A DNA stretch of 64,000 nucleotides, taken from positions 806,001 through 870,000 of the forward strand of contig NZ_JARVWS010000002.1 in NCBI RefSeq assembly GCF_029846275.1, written 5' to 3'. Made by a program: the position numbers and the translations under genes. This document shows, one piece after another, positions 55,659 to 63,363 of the stretch; the first letter of the stretch is position 1; the number at the start of each line of letters is the position of its first letter. The notes under the pieces were generated by a model, which saw nothing but the letters and a program-made list of their open reading frames with translations, did no database searches and had not been told where the DNA came from. The stretch is from Nocardioides sp. CER19. GTDB taxonomy: Bacteria > Actinomycetota > Actinomycetes > Propionibacteriales > Nocardioidaceae.

Positions 55659-56561
55659 GTGCCTGACGAGCGACTCCTCCTGGTCCACGCCCACCCCGAC
55701 GACGAGACGATCCAGAACGGCGCCACCATGGCGAAGTACGTCGCCGAGGGCAGGGGCGTCACCCTGGTCACCTGTACCGCCGGCGAGATGGGCGAGATCC
55801 TCGTCCCCGAGCTGGAGCACCTCGCCGCCGACCGCGAGGACGGCCTCGGCGAGCAACGCCGCGGCGAGCTCGAGGCGGCGATGAAGGCGCTCGGCGTCAG
55901 CGACCACCGCTACCTCGGCGGCTTCGGCACCTACCGCGACTCCGGCATGAAGTGGCACCCGGACGGCTACGCGATCCCCGACGACACGATCCACGACAAC
56001 GCCTTCTGGAACGCCGACCTGACCGAGGCGGCCGACCACCTCGTCGCGATCATCCGCGAGGTCCGTCCGCAGGTGCTGGTGACCTACGACCAGTTCGGCA
56101 ACTACGGCCACCCCGACCACATCCAGGCCCACCGGGTGGCGACGTACGCCGCTGCGCTGGCCGCCGTGCCGTCCTACCGCAAGGACCTCGGCGAGCCGTG
56201 GGACATCGCGAAGATCTACTGGAGCGCGATGTCGGAGAGCCGGATGCGCGAGGGGCTGCGACGGCTGCGCGAGGCGGGCGAGCAGACCGCGTTCGAGGGC
56301 ATGGACCCCGAGGGGCCGCTGCCGATGACGACCCCGGACGAGGACCTCGCCGCGGTGGTCGACGGCAACGAGCACGTCGAGCAGAAGCTGGACGCGATGC
56401 GCGCCCACGCGACCCAGATCAGCACCGACGGCCCGTTCTTCGCGCTCTCCAACAACCTGGGCAACCAGGTGTGGGGCGTGGAGTACTACCGGATCGCCAA
56501 GGGCGTCCGCGGGCCGGCCGGCGAGGACGGTCTCGAGACCGACCTCTTCGCCGGCCTGTGA
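55659..56561 (+). CDS. mshB: GlcNAc-Ins deacetylase of mycothiol synthesis
   Basis: A 300-residue zinc deacetylase of the LmbE fold. The metal motif is '[16 protein letters not shown]' (His12, Asp15), and the third ligand is in '[12 protein letters not shown]'. MshB rather than Mca is indicated by '[11 protein letters not shown]' and the C-terminal '[20 protein letters not shown]'...'ETDLFAGL'. It makes GlcN-Ins, the second committed step to mycothiol, the main actinobacterial thiol. GTG at 55659 lies 6 bases after TAGGCT (55647-55652), which overlaps the previous stop. Confidence 0.93.
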   Translation: MPDERLLLVHAHPDDETIQNGATMAKYVAEGRGVTLVTCTAGEMGEILVPELEHLAADREDGLGEQRRGELEAAMKALGVSDHRYLGGFGTYRDSGMKWHPDGYAIPDDTIHDNAFWNADLTEAADHLVAIIREVRPQVLVTYDQFGNYGHPDHIQAHRVATYAAALAAVPSYRKDLGEPWDIAKIYWSAMSESRMREGLRRLREAGEQTAFEGMDPEGPLPMTTPDEDLAAVVDGNEHVEQKLDAMRAHATQISTDGPFFALSNNLGNQVWGVEYYRIAKGVRGPAGEDGLETDLFAGL

Positions 56562-56571
56562 GAGCACGCTC

Positions 56572-56913
56572 TTGAGGGGATTGGCGGTCGTGGTCCTCGT
56601 GCTGCTGGGCGCGGCCGTCGGTCTCGCCGCGACCTGGACGCACAACCGCTGGTGGGCCCTCGCGCTGGGCGCCGCCGCCACGCTCGTCAGCGAGCTGGCG
56701 GTGCCGCCCGGTCTGCTCCGGGTCGCGTACGCCGGCGGCTGGGTCGCCGCGTCGGCGTACTTCCTCCTCGCGCGACCCGAGGGCGACTTCGTCGTCGGGT
56801 CCGACGCGATCGGATACACCTTCCTCGGGCTCGGCCTCGTCGTCCTGGTGCTCGCGGTCGTCACGATCCCGCATCGCGCGCGGCTCCCCGGCGGACCTGG
56901 GGCCAGCACATAG
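56572..56913 (+). CDS. Small DUF-type membrane protein downstream of mshB
   Basis: A 113-residue protein with four helices (about 5-20, 26-45, 50-67, 80-100) and a basic terminal tail. TTG at 56572, 10 bases after the mshB stop, is the only workable start. A conserved small membrane gene often follows mshB in actinobacteria; the role is unknown. Its TAG stop is the first half of the VanW gene's -10 box. Confidence 0.75.
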   Translation: MRGLAVVVLVLLGAAVGLAATWTHNRWWALALGAAATLVSELAVPPGLLRVAYAGGWVAASAYFLLARPEGDFVVGSDAIGYTFLGLGLVVLVLAVVTIPHRARLPGGPGAST

Positions 56914-56923
56914 GCTCGCGGGC

Positions 56924-58729
56924 GTGAACAGCCAGCACGGCCTTCCCGATGACACCGCGGAGCGCCCCGCCGTCACGACCGGCACGCCCGCCCCGGTGGG
57001 CCGCAAGGGCAAGGTGAAGCGGGAGCGCGCCGGCTTCGGCGTGGTCCTCGTGGTCCTCGTGGTGCTCGCCCTCCTGGTGGGCGGCGGGTGGGCGGCGGCG
57101 TACGCGATGGCCGGCGACAAGCTGCCCAACGGCACCACCGTCGCCGGCGTGAAGGTCGGCACCCTGACCCCGCAGGAGGCGCGCGAGCGGCTCCGTGCGC
57201 GGCTCGCCGCCCGGGTCGCGCGCCCGGTCACCGTCACGGCGGACGGGAAGACCGCCCAGGTCGTCCCGGCCGACGCCGGCGTGACCGTCGACTACGCCGC
57301 GAGCGTCGCCGCCGCCGGCGCTGCCCGTAGCTGGGACCCGCGCGACCTGTGGAACCACTACACCGGCGGCGGCTCCGTCGAGCCGGTCGTCGAGGTGGAC
57401 GAGGCGGCGTTCCGGAAGGCGAAGGCGACCCTGGACCAGAAGCTGGGCGCGCCGGCCAAGGACGGCGCCGTCACGCTCGGCAGGGACGGCGTGCACACGA
57501 CAGCGGCCGTCGTCGGAGCCGAGCTCGACGCCGACCAGCTCCGTCAGCGGCTCGTGTCAGCGGTCGCGAGCACCACGCGCACGGTGGACCTGACCCTGCA
57601 CCCGCTGGCGCCCACGATCGACGACGCCGACGTCCAGAAGGCGGTCGACACGTTCGCCAACCCGGCCATGTCGGGTCCGGTGACGCTGTTGTTCGGCAAG
57701 TCGCCGGTCGTGCTGCGCCCGACGGAGTTCGGGCCGACCATCACCCTGGCACCGAAGGACGGCGCACTGCAGCCGACGCTGGACACCAAGCGGCTCGACG
57801 CGCTCATCCAGGCGGGCATCGCCGAGCACGCCGACGCCCCGGTCGACGCGACCGTGAAGCTGGTCGGCGGCAAGCCGAAGGTGATCGCCGCCAAGCCGGG
57901 CGTCAGCTTCGACCAGCAGCAGGTCGCCAGCACGTTCCTGGCGCTGGTCACGCGACCCGAGGGTCAGCGTCAGGAGGCGGTGAAGGCGACGGTCGCGAAC
58001 CCGAAGATCTCCACGGCGGAGGCGCAGTCCTGGAAGATCACGCAGAAGGTCTCGACCTTCACGACCGCGTTCCCCTACGCGCCCTACCGCAACACCAACA
58101 TCGGCCGCGCCGCTGAGCTGGTCAACGGCACGATCCTCAAGCCGGGCGACACGTTCTCGCTCAACGGCACGGTGGGGGAGCGGACCAGGGAGAACGGCTT
58201 CACCGAGGGCTGGACGATCCAGAACGGCGTCTTCTACTCCGACCTCGGAGGCGGCGTCTCCCAGATGGCGACGACGACCTTCAACGCCATGTTCTTCGCG
58301 GGCCTGCAGGACATCCAGCACAAGCCGCACTCGCTCTACATCAGCCGCTACCCGGTGGGCCGCGAGGCGACGGTCGCGTGGCCCACGGTCGACCTGAAGT
58401 TCAAGAACGACACGCCGTACGGCGTCCTCGTCCACACCCTCTTCAAGCCCTCGACGCCGTCGTCGTCGGGCTCGGTGACGGTCTCGATGTGGTCGACCAA
58501 GACCTGGGACATCACGACGAAGACCGGCAGCCGCTACAACGCGGCGCCCTTCAAGAAGCGGGTCATCCGCGACACCAACTGCGAGGAGACGGTGGGCGCT
58601 CCCGGCTTCGACATCGACGTGTGGCGCTACTTCCACAAGCCCGGCTCGTCGGCGGTCGAGAAGTCCGAGAAGTTCCACACCCACTACATCCCGCAGGACG
58701 AGGTCACCTGCAAGCCGCCGAAGCAGTGA
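56924..58729 (+). CDS. VanW-family membrane-anchored cell-wall protein
   Basis: A 601-residue protein. The cytoplasmic tail (1-35) is followed by one helix (about 38-62), then repeated putative peptidoglycan-binding_4/YoaR-like domains ('VAGVKVGTLTPQEARERLRARL', 'VKLVGGKPKVIAAKPGVSFDQQQVAS'). The C-terminal VanW domain is 'RAAELVNGTILKPGDTFSLNGTVGERTRENGF' (core LKPGDTFSLN) with 'DLGGGVSQMATTTFNAMFFAGL'. Two late cysteines may form a disulfide. GTG at 56924 has TAGGCT 7 bases upstream. Extracytoplasmic cell-wall role. Confidence 0.9.
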   Translation: MNSQHGLPDDTAERPAVTTGTPAPVGRKGKVKRERAGFGVVLVVLVVLALLVGGGWAAAYAMAGDKLPNGTTVAGVKVGTLTPQEARERLRARLAARVARPVTVTADGKTAQVVPADAGVTVDYAASVAAAGAARSWDPRDLWNHYTGGGSVEPVVEVDEAAFRKAKATLDQKLGAPAKDGAVTLGRDGVHTTAAVVGAELDADQLRQRLVSAVASTTRTVDLTLHPLAPTIDDADVQKAVDTFANPAMSGPVTLLFGKSPVVLRPTEFGPTITLAPKDGALQPTLDTKRLDALIQAGIAEHADAPVDATVKLVGGKPKVIAAKPGVSFDQQQVASTFLALVTRPEGQRQEAVKATVANPKISTAEAQSWKITQKVSTFTTAFPYAPYRNTNIGRAAELVNGTILKPGDTFSLNGTVGERTRENGFTEGWTIQNGVFYSDLGGGVSQMATTTFNAMFFAGLQDIQHKPHSLYISRYPVGREATVAWPTVDLKFKNDTPYGVLVHTLFKPSTPSSSGSVTVSMWSTKTWDITTKTGSRYNAAPFKKRVIRDTNCEETVGAPGFDIDVWRYFHKPGSSAVEKSEKFHTHYIPQDEVTCKPPKQ

Positions 58730-58732
58730 GCG

Positions 58733-59632
58733 TCAGCGGGTCAGGTAGCGGCACGAGTGGTGGGTCGTGAACCCCAAGCGGTCGTAGAGCGCGAGCGCGG
58801 GCTCGTTGTCGGTCTGCACGTGGAGCCACACCGTGCTGGCCCCCCGCTCGGCACCCCACTCGAGCAGCTCGCGCAGCACCGCCGTCGCGAGGCCGCGGCG
58901 GCGGTACGCCGGCTCGACACTGAGGTTGTGGATGCCGAGCCAGTCCCTGTCGATGCCCGCCTCGCCGCGCGCCGCGTCACCGATCGCGACGGCCACCCGA
59001 GGTCCGTCGAACTCGATCCGGGGAGCCTGAGGCGCATTAGGCGCGCCTGGCGCTCCCAGGATGCGGCGTACCCGGGCCAGCGACGCCAGCAGGAAGTGCG
59101 AGTCGCGCCCCGGCACCGGCTCCCAACCCAGCCGGCGTAGCGCGTGCTCGTCCGGTGAGCCGAGCTCGAGCTGGATCCGCGGCGGGCGGTCGCGGGCGGT
59201 GTAGAACGCCTCGACCCGCGCGGCGGCGTCCGCCAGTGGGACGCCCGGGTCGCCGAGACCGAGGCAGGAGTTGAAGCGGTTGCGCACCCGCCCGACCGGC
59301 GCCGGCTCGAAGCGCAGCTGCCACTCGCCGAGAGGCGTCGTCTCGATGCCGACCAGGGCGGCGGTGTGCAGCTCGGCGTCGCGCACCGACACGCGCAGGC
59401 GTGGCGAGGCTCGCGGCGGCACCGGCTTGCCGGACACGATGAGCGCGAGGGGGATGCTCACGGGGTCCCCGGCCTCCGGCTGCACGACGCAGACGCCGTC
59501 CGCCCAGGTCGTGCACGTCCCGAGCACGTCGGTGAACGCAGGTCCGCCCGTCGGTCCCGTCTCGCCGGGAACGAGTCGGCGCACCACCACGCGCTCGCCG
59601 ACGACATGCGGACCTAGGGAATGGGCGGGCAC
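58733..59632 (-). CDS. GNAT acetyltransferase with N-terminal extension
   Basis: A 299-residue protein. The first 100 residues resemble a histone-acetyltransferase Rv0428c-like beta domain ('VVVRRLVPGETGPTGGPAFTDVLG', 'VSIPLALIVSGKPVPPR'). The C-terminal GNAT domain has 'LSVEPAYRRRGLATAVLRELLEWG' (core RRRGLATAV) and 'NEPALALYDRLGFTTHHSCRYL'. GTG at 59632 has TAGTAT 6 bases upstream, leaderless, sharing CTAG with the divergent ferredoxin promoter. The substrate is unknown. Confidence 0.88.
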   Translation of the reverse strand: MPAHSLGPHVVGERVVVRRLVPGETGPTGGPAFTDVLGTCTTWADGVCVVQPEAGDPVSIPLALIVSGKPVPPRASPRLRVSVRDAELHTAALVGIETTPLGEWQLRFEPAPVGRVRNRFNSCLGLGDPGVPLADAAARVEAFYTARDRPPRIQLELGSPDEHALRRLGWEPVPGRDSHFLLASLARVRRILGAPGAPNAPQAPRIEFDGPRVAVAIGDAARGEAGIDRDWLGIHNLSVEPAYRRRGLATAVLRELLEWGAERGASTVWLHVQTDNEPALALYDRLGFTTHHSCRYLTR

Positions 59633-59638
59633 CGGCAG

Positions 59639-59648
59639 ATACTAGGCT
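59639..59648. promoter_or_regulatory. Back-to-back -10 boxes sharing one CTAG
   Basis: Minus-strand TAGTAT (59644-59639) serves the GNAT gene and plus-strand TAGGCT (59643-59648) fits the ferredoxin gene. Both boxes use the central CTAG, so the two promoters cannot be opened at the same time. Confidence 0.55.
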
Positions 59649-59687
59649 GACCCACGTCTAAATCCCTTGCTCACCAGGAGGATCCGG

Positions 59688-60014
59688 ATGACCTACGTCA
59701 TCGCCCAGCCGTGTGTCGACGTCAAGGACCGCGCGTGCGTCGACGAGTGTCCGGTCGACTGCATCTACGAGGGCAAGCGGATGCTCTACATCCACCCGGA
59801 CGAGTGCGTCGACTGTGGTGCCTGCGAGCCGGTCTGCCCGGTCGAGGCGATCTTCTACGAGGACGACACGCCCGAGCAGTGGAAGAGCTACTACGACGCC
59901 AACGTGAAGTTCTTCGACGACCTGGGCTCGCCCGGTGGCGCCGCGAAGATGGGTGTCATCGACAAGGACGAGCCCTCGATCGCCGCGTTGCCGCCGCAGA
60001 ACCAGGACCACTGA
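59688..60014 (+). CDS. fdxA: 7Fe ferredoxin
   Basis: A 108-residue [3Fe-4S][4Fe-4S] ferredoxin. Cysteines at 9, 17, 21, 25, 40, 43, 46 and 50 give the seven-iron pattern ('PCVDVKDRACVDECPVDCIY', then 'DECVDCGACEPVCPVEAIF'). AGGAGG sits before the ATG at 59688, excluding an in-frame ATG at 59667. It carries electrons in the cytoplasm, for example for P450s or oxidoreductases. fdxA next to dapC is a conserved actinobacterial pair. Confidence 0.95.
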   Translation: MTYVIAQPCVDVKDRACVDECPVDCIYEGKRMLYIHPDECVDCGACEPVCPVEAIFYEDDTPEQWKSYYDANVKFFDDLGSPGGAAKMGVIDKDEPSIAALPPQNQDH

Positions 60015-60021
60015 GCATCCC

Positions 60022-60043
60022 GGTGGTCGAGCCTGTCGAGACC
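60022..60043 (+). repeat. Second copy of the CGAGCCTGTCGAG repeat, supplying the dapC start
   Basis: This 22-base element holds the core CGAGCCTGTCGAG (60028-60040), also present at 7332-7344. It provides the GTG at 60023 and encodes the first residues 'VVEPVET'. GAGACC-AG-GGTCTC (60039-60052) follows as a small hairpin. I recall elements of this kind as frequent in Nocardioides-type genomes. Confidence 0.75.
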
Positions 60044-61144
60044 AGGGTCTCCCAACAGCTGCCCGACTTCCCGTGGGACAAGCTGACGGCGTACGCCGCG
60101 ACGGCGCGCGCTCACCCCGACGGGATCGTCGATCTCTCGGTCGGCACGCCGGTGGACCCGACGCCCGAGGTCGTGCAGGAGGCGCTGCGCGAGGCTGCCG
60201 ACTCACCGGGCTACCCGGTCACCGTCGGCCTCCCGTCGACCCGGCAGGCGGCCGTCGACTGGCTGGCGCGCTGCCACGGCGTCGAGGGGCTCGGTGTCGA
60301 CGGGGTGATCCCCACGATCGGCTCCAAGGAGCTGGTCGCCTCGCTGCCGCTGCACCTCGGTGTGGGGAAGGGTGATCTGGTCGTCTACCCGGAGCTCGCC
60401 TACCCGACGTACGAGGTCTCCGCAGCGCTGGTCGGCGCCCGCGGCCGGGCGACCGACTCGCTCACCGCGCTCGGCCCCGAGGTCCCGAAGCTGCTCTGGC
60501 TCAACAGCCCCTCGAACCCGACCGGGCGCGTGCTCCCCGTGGAGCACCTGCGCAAGGTCGTCGAGTGGTGCCGTGAGCGGGGCACGATCCTGGTGTCCGA
60601 CGAGTGCTACATCGAGTGCTTCTGGGAGGGCGAGAAGCCCGTCTCCGTGCTGCACCCCTCGGTGAGCGGTGGCTCCGTCGACGGCATCCTCGCCGTCCAC
60701 TCGCTCTCGAAGCGCTCCAACCTCGCCGGCTACCGCTGCTCGTTCGTCGCCGGCGACCCGCGCATCGTCGGCGAGCTGCTCGCGGTCCGCAAGAACCTCG
60801 GCCTGATGATGCCGGGCCCGCAGCAGGTGGCCATGGTGGCCGCGCTCGACGACGACGTGCACGCCCGCGAGCAGCACGCCCGCTACGCCGCCCGCCGCGC
60901 CAAGCTCCGCGAGGCGCTGCAGTCGGCCGGCTTCGCGATCGACCACTCCGAGGCGTCGCTCTACCTCTGGGCGACCCGCGGCGAGGACTGCTGGGCGAGC
61001 GTCGCGTGGCTGGCGGAGCGCGGCATCCTCGCGGCTCCCGGTGAGTTCTACGGCCGGGCCGGACGCTCCCACGTGCGCGTCGCGTTCACCGCGACCGACG
61101 AGCGGATCGACGCGGCGGTCGCGCGGCTGACCCTGACCGCCTAG
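60023..61144 (+). CDS. dapC: Succinyldiaminopimelate aminotransferase
   Basis: A 373-residue fold-type I PLP enzyme. It shows 'LPDFPWDKLTAYAATARAHPDGIVDLSVGTPVDPTP' (core DLSVGTPVDP, typical of actinobacterial DapC), 'NSPSNPTGRVLP', 'VSDECYIECFW' and the PLP lysine in 'VHSLSKRSNLAGYR'. It transfers the amino group in the succinylase route to lysine and diaminopimelate; dapD lies 2.2 kb downstream. GTG at 60023 is in a dispersed repeat, 9 bases after the ferredoxin stop. Its stop shares CTAG with the next gene. Confidence 0.9.
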   Translation: MVEPVETRVSQQLPDFPWDKLTAYAATARAHPDGIVDLSVGTPVDPTPEVVQEALREAADSPGYPVTVGLPSTRQAAVDWLARCHGVEGLGVDGVIPTIGSKELVASLPLHLGVGKGDLVVYPELAYPTYEVSAALVGARGRATDSLTALGPEVPKLLWLNSPSNPTGRVLPVEHLRKVVEWCRERGTILVSDECYIECFWEGEKPVSVLHPSVSGGSVDGILAVHSLSKRSNLAGYRCSFVAGDPRIVGELLAVRKNLGLMMPGPQQVAMVAALDDDVHAREQHARYAARRAKLREALQSAGFAIDHSEASLYLWATRGEDCWASVAWLAERGILAAPGEFYGRAGRSHVRVAFTATDERIDAAVARLTLTA

Positions 61145-61896
61145 CCGAACACGTCGACGTGGACGTGGTCGCGGTGCTCGAGGATCGCGCGGTCGCCCCG
61201 GCTGCCCGCAGGCACGTCGTAGTCGCGCCAGCCCGCCGCCGACCGGGGGCGCGTCCAGATCCGGTCGTCGAAGATGAGCGTGCGGATGGCGAGCCGGTCG
61301 GCCTGGGAGAGCAGGTACGACGCGATCGCCCACCCGTGCCGCCGGTCCGTCGGGTTGATCGGACGGACGAAGACGTCGACCGCGCGTCCCTCGTAGTGAG
61401 CCGAGCCGGGCATGTGACCGGTCCTGACCCCGCCGGGAGCGAACCCGCCGACGGGCAGGTGGTCGCCGAAGACCTCGCGCAGGTCCGCGAGCACCCGCTC
61501 CGCCCGGGGCACCAGACCGTCGGCGCCCAGCGTGTCGCTGGCAGCGTCCGTGCCGCCCGGCAGGACGCAGCTGAAGCCGTCGGGGGAGTTGCCGGTCAGC
61601 GCCGACGCTAGGACACCGGCGTCCGCGCGGCTCAGCCCCCGGCCGGGTACGCCGGTCCGCAGGGCCTCGGTGGCCGCGCGGGCCCGGCGACCGTCGGCCA
61701 CGACCTGCGCGGCGATGCGGCCCGCCCGCTGCGCCTCCGCAACGCTCAGGGTGACGCTGCGGCCCCCCGAACGGGCGGTGCACTCGCTCCGGTCGAGCCA
61801 CGGCAGCCCGAGGGAGCGGACGACCACGAACCCGGTGACCAGCACCGCGACGACCCCCAGGGCGAGCAGCCCGATCAGCCAGGGTCGTCTCCGCAC
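61141..61896 (-). CDS. Anchored M15/ARB_07466-like peptidase-type protein
   Basis: A 251-residue protein: a helix near 7-30, an extracytoplasmic helical part ('DRSECTARSGGRSVTLSVAEAQRAGRIAAQVV', core LSVAEAQRAG), then a domain with 'GSAHYEGRAVDVFVRP' and terminal 'HRDHVHVDVFG'. The HxxxGxxxD and HxH pattern is that of VanY/M15-like and ARB_07466 C-terminal domains acting on cell wall. GTG at 61896 places the helix at the N-terminus; ATG at 61971 is possible. It is paralogous to the protein at 62510-63340. Confidence 0.82.
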   Translation of the reverse strand: MRRRPWLIGLLALGVVAVLVTGFVVVRSLGLPWLDRSECTARSGGRSVTLSVAEAQRAGRIAAQVVADGRRARAATEALRTGVPGRGLSRADAGVLASALTGNSPDGFSCVLPGGTDAASDTLGADGLVPRAERVLADLREVFGDHLPVGGFAPGGVRTGHMPGSAHYEGRAVDVFVRPINPTDRRHGWAIASYLLSQADRLAIRTLIFDDRIWTRPRSAAGWRDYDVPAGSRGDRAILEHRDHVHVDVFG

Positions 61897-62016
61897 GGCG
61901 ACATCCTGCCCGACGGTGACAGCTCGCCGACGAGTGATCGCACTAGCATTCCCTTGCACGGCCTCGATCATCCGTCCGTCCAGGCTCGGGCGCGCCCGGG
62001 CCGGTGAGGAGCCCCC

Positions 62017-62475
62017 ATGGCTCGAGGAACTGGCACCACCAAGGTCCTGGCAACGATCATCGCCATCGTCGGCGCTGTCATGATCGTCGCTGGGGGAGTC
62101 ACCTACTACGTCGTCCACAGCCAGCTGGCCGACGAGAAGATCACCGTGTCCGACGACGCCGACTTCCTGGCCGGCGACAAGGTCGACGGCCCGTTCTCCG
62201 CCTATGCGCAGGCCGAGGTCATCCAGAAGCACGCGCTCAAGGCGACCGGCGGCAAGACCTACGCCGAGCTCGCCCAGGACGACCCACTGCGACAGACCGC
62301 CATGCAGGCCTCGTTCCTGCGGGCCTCGCTGTTCACCTCGGTCGTGGCGTTCGGCGTGGCGGCCATGGCGATCGGCCTCGGCGTCGTGCTGATCCTGGTC
62401 GGTTGGGCCCTGATGCCGGCGCGGAGGACGGCGGTGGCGGCCGAACCCGGACCTGAGCCGGTGGTCGAGACCTAG
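62017..62475 (+). CDS. Two-helix membrane protein of unknown function
   Basis: A 152-residue protein with helices at about 10-34 and 108-132 around an extracytoplasmic loop of 70 residues ('EKITVSDDADFLAGDKVDGPFSAYAQAEVIQKH', core DADFLAGDKVDGP). Similar actinobacterial proteins are annotated as hypothetical; none has a known role. GGTGAGGAG precedes the ATG at 62017. It lies between two paralogous cell-wall genes on the other strand. Confidence 0.82.
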   Translation: MARGTGTTKVLATIIAIVGAVMIVAGGVTYYVVHSQLADEKITVSDDADFLAGDKVDGPFSAYAQAEVIQKHALKATGGKTYAELAQDDPLRQTAMQASFLRASLFTSVVAFGVAAMAIGLGVVLILVGWALMPARRTAVAAEPGPEPVVET

Positions 62476-62509
62476 CCGGCGGCAGTCCGACACCGCCGTC
62501 AGCGGGTCG

Positions 62510-63340
62510 TCAGCCCGCCGGCCCGGCGAGGTCGATCTTGACCCGTCCGGCCGTGCGGGCCCCCACCGGCGCCCACTCGGTGTCGCCCGACCACGCCTGG
62601 CCGGCGTACGTCACCCGCCGGATGCCGAGCCGGTCGCCCTGGGCGACGAGGTAGTGCGCCAGCGCCCAGCCCGCCGCCCGACTCGGCACGCCGACGGTGA
62701 TCGTGCGTCCCGTGACGGCCGGACGCGAGACCAGCTCGCCGAAGACGCCGGTCACCTCGTCACGGACGACCGCGGGGCGGCCCGCCTCGACCGAGCCGAA
62801 CCGGCACGAGAAGGCGTGCCCCGTCTGCCCGGTCAGGGACGACGCGAGCGCGCGGGCTGCCGGCTCGTGGTCGGCGTACGCCTCGGGGAAGCCGCTGCGC
62901 TGCACCTTCTGCGCCGCCTCGGTGATCCGCATCGACTCGTAGCCGTCGACGCGCACCAGCGCGTCGTAGAACCGGCCGATCGCGTAGACCGGGTCCTTGA
63001 GCTGCTTGCGGGTGCCCCAGCCCTGCGACGGTCGCTGCTGGAACAGGCCGACGGAGTCGCGGTCGCCGTAGTCGAGGTTGTGCAGCTTCGACTCCTGCAT
63101 CGCCGTGGCCAGCGCGATCGTCACGGCGCGCGCCGGCAGCCCACGACGTACGCCGATCGCGGCGATGACCCCCGCGTTCTGGGCCTGGTCGACGTCGAGG
63201 CTCGCGTGGAGCGCGCCGACCGTGGCGACGCACTCGTCCGGCAGCAGGGTCTTCACCTTGTCGGTGAAGTGCCGCCAGCCGATCGTCGCCACCGCCCCGA
63301 TGAGCACCAGGGCGACCAGGGTCACCCCGAGCCTCTTCAT
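62510..63340 (-). CDS. Anchored lytic-transglycosylase-like protein
   Basis: A 276-residue protein: an N-terminal helix (about 4-22), then 'LDVDQAQNAGVIAAIGV' and a lysozyme-like part, 'IALATAMQESKLHNLDYGDRDSVGLFQQRPSQGWGT' (core MQESKLHNL with the candidate catalytic Glu). The C-terminal part resembles its neighbour ('GWALAHYLVAQGDRLGIRRV') but lacks the His and Asp metal residues. ATG at 63340. It is likely active on peptidoglycan outside the membrane. Confidence 0.82.
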   Translation of the reverse strand: MKRLGVTLVALVLIGAVATIGWRHFTDKVKTLLPDECVATVGALHASLDVDQAQNAGVIAAIGVRRGLPARAVTIALATAMQESKLHNLDYGDRDSVGLFQQRPSQGWGTRKQLKDPVYAIGRFYDALVRVDGYESMRITEAAQKVQRSGFPEAYADHEPAARALASSLTGQTGHAFSCRFGSVEAGRPAVVRDEVTGVFGELVSRPAVTGRTITVGVPSRAAGWALAHYLVAQGDRLGIRRVTYAGQAWSGDTEWAPVGARTAGRVKIDLAGPAG

Positions 63341-63363
63341 GTTCGCCGAACGAGCTGTCGTGG

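Noticed and set aside
55659..56561. Mycothiol S-conjugate amidase (Mca) as identity
   Set aside because: The GGxGxxRDSGM segment and the AHATQ...ALSNNL C-terminus fit MshB better than Mca.
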